This document shows, piece by piece, positions 60,317 through 64,000 of a DNA stretch of 64,000 nt. The first letter of the stretch is position 1, and every line of letters starts with the position of its first letter. Under the pieces are notes generated by a model, which was given only the letters and a program-made list of their open reading frames with translations, did no database searches and was not told the DNA's origin. The stretch is from Spyradosoma sp004558035 (GTDB taxonomy: Bacteria > Verrucomicrobiota > Verrucomicrobiia > Opitutales > UBA953), in contig NZ_JBNPNH010000002.1 of assembly GCF_050314555.1 (NCBI RefSeq), forward strand, positions 391,406 through 455,405. The letters are read 5' to 3'. The position numbers and the translations under genes were made by a program.

Positions 60317-61267
60317 TCAGGCGTCGAGGCGGCGGCGGGGATGCGTGCGGCGGTGCTCGTCGCGCAGCTGCGTCCGCTCGACGGCGGTGTAGATCTGCGT
60401 CGTGCTCACGTCCGCGTGGCCGAGCATTTCCTGAATCGCGCGCAAGTCGGCGCCGTTCGCGAGCAGGTGCGTCGCGAAGGCGTGGCGCAGCTGGTGCGGG
60501 TGGATTTTTCTGCGGATGCCGGCGCGCTCGACTTCGCGCTGCAGAAAAGCCCAGAGCGTCTTGCGGGAAATCGCCCTGCCCCATTGGCTGATGAAGAGCG
60601 CGCTGCCCGTCTTCGGCTTGGCGAGACGCGGTCGCCCGGCGTCCGAAAGATATTCCCGCAGCGCGCGCACGGCGGAAGCGCCGACGGGAACGACGCGGTC
60701 CTTCGATCCCTTGCCGCGCACGCGCACGAGCCCGTCCTCGAGATTCAGCGACTGCAGGTCGAGCGCGCACAGCTCGGACGCGCGCAGCCCGCTGCCGTAG
60801 GCGAGCTCGAGCATGGCGCGGTTGCGCAGCCCCTGCGGCGAATCTTCCGCGGGCATGTCCAGAATCGCGGAAACCTCCGCAACCGAAAGCGTTTCCGGCA
60901 GCCGGCGCGCGAGCTTCGGACGCGCGACGACTTCGCAGAAATCGTCCGCGCGCGCTCCCGTCGCGACGAGCCGCCGCGAAAACACGCGCAACGCCGTAAG
61001 CTTGCGCGCCGCGCTCTTGGCGGAGACGCCGGCTTCGTCCAGCGCCTTCAGCCAGGCGGAAACGTGCTCGCCGCGGACGCCGTCCCACGTTCCCGCGAGC
61101 CCTTCGCGGCGCAGAAAATCGCAGAACTGCAGCAGATCCTTGCGGTACGCGAGCAGAGAATTGCGCGCGAGCCCGCGTTCGAGATCGAGGAACGCGACGA
61201 ACTCGTCGAGCCCGTCGCGCATGGCTTCGGGCGCGATGAAGTTCGGCGGCGATTTCAGGCGGGACAC
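60317..61267 (-). CDS. xerD: Tyrosine recombinase XerD
   Basis: 316 residues, full length. Resolves chromosome dimers at dif with FtsK and XerC. Catalytic residues: Arg in YGSGLRASELCAL, Lys in GKGSKDRVVP, HxLR in HPHQLRHAFATHLL, His in MLGHADVSTTQIY with the Tyr nucleophile. SAM-like N-terminal domain EFVAFLDLERGLARNSLLAYRKDL. No dif-like site is visible nearby. 45 bp of it are duplicated at 59997-60041. Confidence 0.93.
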   Translation of the reverse strand: MSRLKSPPNFIAPEAMRDGLDEFVAFLDLERGLARNSLLAYRKDLLQFCDFLRREGLAGTWDGVRGEHVSAWLKALDEAGVSAKSAARKLTALRVFSRRLVATGARADDFCEVVARPKLARRLPETLSVAEVSAILDMPAEDSPQGLRNRAMLELAYGSGLRASELCALDLQSLNLEDGLVRVRGKGSKDRVVPVGASAVRALREYLSDAGRPRLAKPKTGSALFISQWGRAISRKTLWAFLQREVERAGIRRKIHPHQLRHAFATHLLANGADLRAIQEMLGHADVSTTQIYTAVERTQLRDEHRRTHPRRRLDA

Positions 61268-61280
61268 GGAAACGCGGCGC

Positions 61281-62561
61281 TCACTCGACGCCGGAAATCC
61301 ACCAACGGTCGAAGGGATTTTCGAGCGGCGGGAGCGATTCGAGCGCCGTTCCCGCGGCGCCGGCTTCGGCGCGCATTCCGGCGGGAGCGCCCTTCTTAGG
61401 CGAATCCAGCGCGACGACGGCGGTCTCCTCCACGCGCGTCACGAGAAAATCGATCCAGCGGCGCTCGACCGCCTCGGTTCCGAAGACTTCCCAGTCGCCG
61501 TCCGAATTGTGCTCGTACATCTGCTTCGTCATTTCCTCGACGGAAATCCCGAGCTTTTTCGCGACCGGACCGATGAACATACGATAGACCTCCTCCGTCG
61601 TGCGCATGGACTCGCGCAGCGAAGTCAGATTGGCGCGGGCGAACACGGAGGAAATCTGGTGGTGCAGAATCTTCGTGTTCTCGAAGCAGTAGGAGCGCTC
61701 CGCCGTCGTCGCGATGACGGCCGCCATGCTCGCCGCCATGCCCTTGACGACGACGTACACCGGCGCACGGCTGCTCTGCATCGCCTTCTGGATCTGATAG
61801 CCCGCCATGACGGAGCCGCCCGGCGAATTGTCGATGACGAGGAAGATCGGATATTCCGTGTCGCGCGTGTTGAGGAACGCGATCTGCCGGCAGACGCGCG
61901 CGGCGGATTCCGGCGTGACGGGACCGTTGAAATCGACGCGGCGGTCGGAAATGTAGAGCGTGCCGTCCACGAGCGGTTCCTTCAGGTATTTCGGCGCCGC
62001 GGGAGCGACCTTTTCGGTCTCGAGCTTCTTGGAATAAATCGCGGCGGGAGCAGCGAGCTCGTTGTTGAGCGACGCGACGCGCGCCTGCAGTTCGCGCGAG
62101 TCCGTCTCAAGCTCGGCGAGGCGGCGCTGTTTCGCGCGCAGTTTCGCCTCGGCGCGCGCGGTCGCGAGCGCGAGTTCGCGTTCGAGCTTCGCGCGTTCCT
62201 CCTCGATCGCGGCGAGCTTTTCGGCGAACGCCGCCGCGCGCTGCGCGCGTTCCGCGTCGAGACGCGCCTTTTCGAGCTTCTGCGGGAGCAGCTCCTGCTC
62301 CAGCTTCGCGTCGGCGAGGTTCAGTTCCGCCTCGAGCTTCGCGCGTTCGGCGGCGAGTTTTTCGACGCTCTCGCGGAGCGCCTTCATCGCCGCCTCGTTC
62401 GCGTTTTCGGGCGCGGGAGCGGGCGCCGCGGCGGTCTGTTCCGCGGGGACGGCGGGCGTTTCCGCGGGAGCGGCTTCCTCGGCGAAGGCGGACGTTCCCG
62501 CCGTCAGCGCGGCGGCGGCGAAGAACGCTGTTTTACGGAAGGGATTCTTGAAGAAAATCAT
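61281..62561 (-). CDS. Exported ClpP-like serine protease with N-terminal coiled coil (paralogue 1)
   Basis: 426 residues. Signal peptide (FRKTAFFAAAALTAGTSAFA), an Ala/Pro/Glu linker, a ~130-residue Lys/Glu/Ala coiled coil (about 60-190), then a ClpP/crotonase-fold domain. This has DGTLYISDRRVDFNGPVT, FLVIDNSPGGSVMAGYQIQKAM (oxyanion strand), the nucleophile Ser in KGMAASMAAVIAT, and the His of KILHHQISSVF. The third residue is probably an Asp in HNSDGDWEVFGTEA. It is a periplasmic or surface cousin of ClpP, unlike the cytoplasmic clpP at 10.8 kb. 28 bp downstream of its paralogue. Confidence 0.82.
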   Translation of the reverse strand: MIFFKNPFRKTAFFAAAALTAGTSAFAEEAAPAETPAVPAEQTAAAPAPAPENANEAAMKALRESVEKLAAERAKLEAELNLADAKLEQELLPQKLEKARLDAERAQRAAAFAEKLAAIEEERAKLERELALATARAEAKLRAKQRRLAELETDSRELQARVASLNNELAAPAAIYSKKLETEKVAPAAPKYLKEPLVDGTLYISDRRVDFNGPVTPESAARVCRQIAFLNTRDTEYPIFLVIDNSPGGSVMAGYQIQKAMQSSRAPVYVVVKGMAASMAAVIATTAERSYCFENTKILHHQISSVFARANLTSLRESMRTTEEVYRMFIGPVAKKLGISVEEMTKQMYEHNSDGDWEVFGTEAVERRWIDFLVTRVEETAVVALDSPKKGAPAGMRAEAGAAGTALESLPPLENPFDRWWISGVE

Positions 62562-62589
62562 GGCTTTTTCGGCTTTCTCTGTTCGGGGT

Positions 62590-63894
62590 TCAGCGGGCGA
62601 GACCGTAGCGGTTCTGCGGATCGTAGATCAGCCAGGCGTCGCCGGGCTCGAGACGCGGCAGCTCGAAGCGCGTTCCCGCGGAACCGGTCTCCGCGCCCGC
62701 GTCCGCGACGGCGGGAACGGCGGAATCGACGATGCGCTCCGCGACGTGGTCCACCCAGCGCATTTCCGCCGCGTCCCTGCCCCACGCGGCCCAGTCGCCC
62801 GTGGAAAAATGCTTGTACATGTCGGCGACGAATTCCTCCTGCGTCTTGCCGATTTTTTTGCAGACGGGCTCGAAGAGGCGCGAGACCCAGTCCCGCGTCT
62901 GCTTGAGCTGCTCGCCCATCGACGTCATGTTGCCCACGACGCTCGCCGAGGCCTGGTGGTGCAGAATGATCGAATTTTCGTAGCAGAACGAGCGCTCCGC
63001 GAGCGTCGTGATGATCGCCGCCATGCTCGCCGCCATGCCTTTGACGACGACGTACACCGGCGCCTTGCTGCTTTCCATCGCCTTCAGGATCTGATAGCCC
63101 GCGAACGCGGAACCGCCCGGGGAATCGCCGATGACGAGGAAGATCGGATATTCCGAGTCGCGGTTGTTGTAGAAATAGATGCGCTCGACGATGTAGCGCG
63201 CGGAATCGCCCGTGACGGGGCCGTTGAAGTCGATGCGCCGGTCGGAAACGTAGAGCGTGCCGTCCACGAAGGGATCCTTCAAGCGGACGGGCTCGAGCGC
63301 GGGAACGCCCCGCGCCTTTTCCTCAAGCCCGGAACGCGTCACCTCCAGGTTCAGCCTGCCGAGCTCGATTTCGCGGGAAAGGCGGTCGATGCGCGCGTCG
63401 AGCTCCTGCTCCTTCACCTGCGAATTGCGGGCGAGCATGGCGAGATTGTCGCGGGCGGCGTCGCGCGCGGCGACGGCGTCGAGCGTGCGCTTGGCCTCGT
63501 CGATTTCGGCGAACTCGGCGGCGAGCTTGGCGCGGCGCAGCTCGGCGGCGGCTTCGCGGCGCAGGCGCGCTTCGTTGCCGGGCGCCATGTCGCGGCGCAG
63601 ACGCACCTGCGCGAGCGCGACTTCCGCGTCGATGCGGGACTTTTCCAGGCGCAGCAGCGCGACGGCCTCCGCCTCGAGCCTGCGCTTTTCGGCCTCCGCC
63701 TTTTCGGGAGAGATTTCTTCCGCGGGAGCGGCGTTTTCCGGCGCGGGCGCGGGAACGTTCTCCGCGGGAGCGGCGGCCTCGGCGGGAGGCTGTTCGGCGG
63801 GAACGTCCGCGGCTTCCTGAGCCGCCGCCGACGCGAAGGCGACGAACGGCAACAGCGCCGTCGCAAAAAGGATGTTCAGATCGTTTTTCTTCAT
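62590..63894 (-). CDS. Exported ClpP-like serine protease with N-terminal coiled coil (paralogue 2)
   Basis: 434 residues with the same order: signal peptide (NILFATALLPFVAFASAAA), acidic linker, a long coiled coil (about 60-200), then the protease domain. The protease domain has DGTLYVSDRRIDFNGPVT, FLVIGDSPGGSAFAGYQILKAM, Ser in KGMAASMAAIITT, and His in IILHHQASAS. The protease domain is strongly conserved with paralogue 1, while the coiled coils differ. First gene of a two-gene unit; a hetero-oligomer is plausible. Upstream 63895-64000 contains no recognisable promoter. Confidence 0.82.
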   Translation of the reverse strand: MKKNDLNILFATALLPFVAFASAAAQEAADVPAEQPPAEAAAPAENVPAPAPENAAPAEEISPEKAEAEKRRLEAEAVALLRLEKSRIDAEVALAQVRLRRDMAPGNEARLRREAAAELRRAKLAAEFAEIDEAKRTLDAVAARDAARDNLAMLARNSQVKEQELDARIDRLSREIELGRLNLEVTRSGLEEKARGVPALEPVRLKDPFVDGTLYVSDRRIDFNGPVTGDSARYIVERIYFYNNRDSEYPIFLVIGDSPGGSAFAGYQILKAMESSKAPVYVVVKGMAASMAAIITTLAERSFCYENSIILHHQASASVVGNMTSMGEQLKQTRDWVSRLFEPVCKKIGKTQEEFVADMYKHFSTGDWAAWGRDAAEMRWVDHVAERIVDSAVPAVADAGAETGSAGTRFELPRLEPGDAWLIYDPQNRYGLAR

Positions 63895-64000
63895 AAAAAA
63901 ATTCTGTCGTTGCGAGGGGTGGAAAATCGAAAAAATGTTCCGCCCATCATACGGAGCCCGCCCGCCGCGCGCGAGCTTTTTTGCGGACGTTCCCGCGGGA

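Overview
The window is a G+C-rich bacterial chromosome segment that most resembles a Verrucomicrobiota (Opitutales-like) genome. Grounds: a PEP-CTERM tailed exported protein, a Bat-type von Willebrand operon, an LptD-like outer-membrane protein and an LpxR-like protein (Gram-negative envelope), many intergenic palindromes, and no phage, conjugation or rRNA genes. The lineage is an inference from gene content; no marker gene such as 16S is present.

Layout. 1-1.75 kb: copper-response pair (csoR and a P1B copper ATPase cut by the window edge). 2-14 kb: housekeeping genes (DEAD-box helicase, aroB, grpE-dnaJ, a minus-strand exonuclease/HAD/tcdA group, a PEP-CTERM protein, clpP, a tail-specific protease). 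14-20 kb: small lipoproteins, outer-membrane proteins, tsaB, and two paralogues of an unrecognised two-repeat protein family. 20-32.5 kb: Bat operon, ptsI, a GH16 glucanase, lptD-like, scpA and a hipBA toxin-antitoxin module. 33-56.5 kb: a large surface-polysaccharide locus, minus strand up to 38.2 kb and plus strand from 41.5 kb. It holds glycosyltransferases, two Wzy-like membrane proteins, wecB/wecC, a dehydrogenase fusion and a heparinase-like protein, and is interrupted by a recombinase-Fic segment. 56.7-60.3 kb: AAA/DUF4143 and AlbA_2-type accessory genes amid repeats and gene remnants. 60.3-64 kb: xerD and two exported ClpP-like coiled-coil proteases.

Two things stand out. First, the 7-mer GGGAACG (either strand; usual context GCGGGAACGC) is extremely over-represented. 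A hand count gives about 43 copies in the first 10 kb, against about 2 expected for that base composition. It occurs in all reading frames and both orientations, pairs as inverted repeats to build intrinsic terminators, and sits exactly at one recombination breakpoint. It is missing from the low-G+C polysaccharide genes that look recently acquired. This is the architecture of a DNA-uptake-sequence-like genome word.

Second, the polysaccharide locus looks like a diversification site. Three family-2 glycosyltransferases share an almost identical 5' catalytic module and then diverge. Their N-termini are encoded by palindromic intergenic-type repeats, two are translationally coupled to GxxExxY (PD-(D/E)XK-fold) genes, and one GxxExxY-glycosyltransferase unit is bracketed by a 414-bp direct repeat made of a wecB fragment. 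A 26-bp perfect inverted repeat flanks the recombinase-Fic segment in the middle of the locus.

No tRNA, rRNA, CRISPR array or IS transposase was seen.
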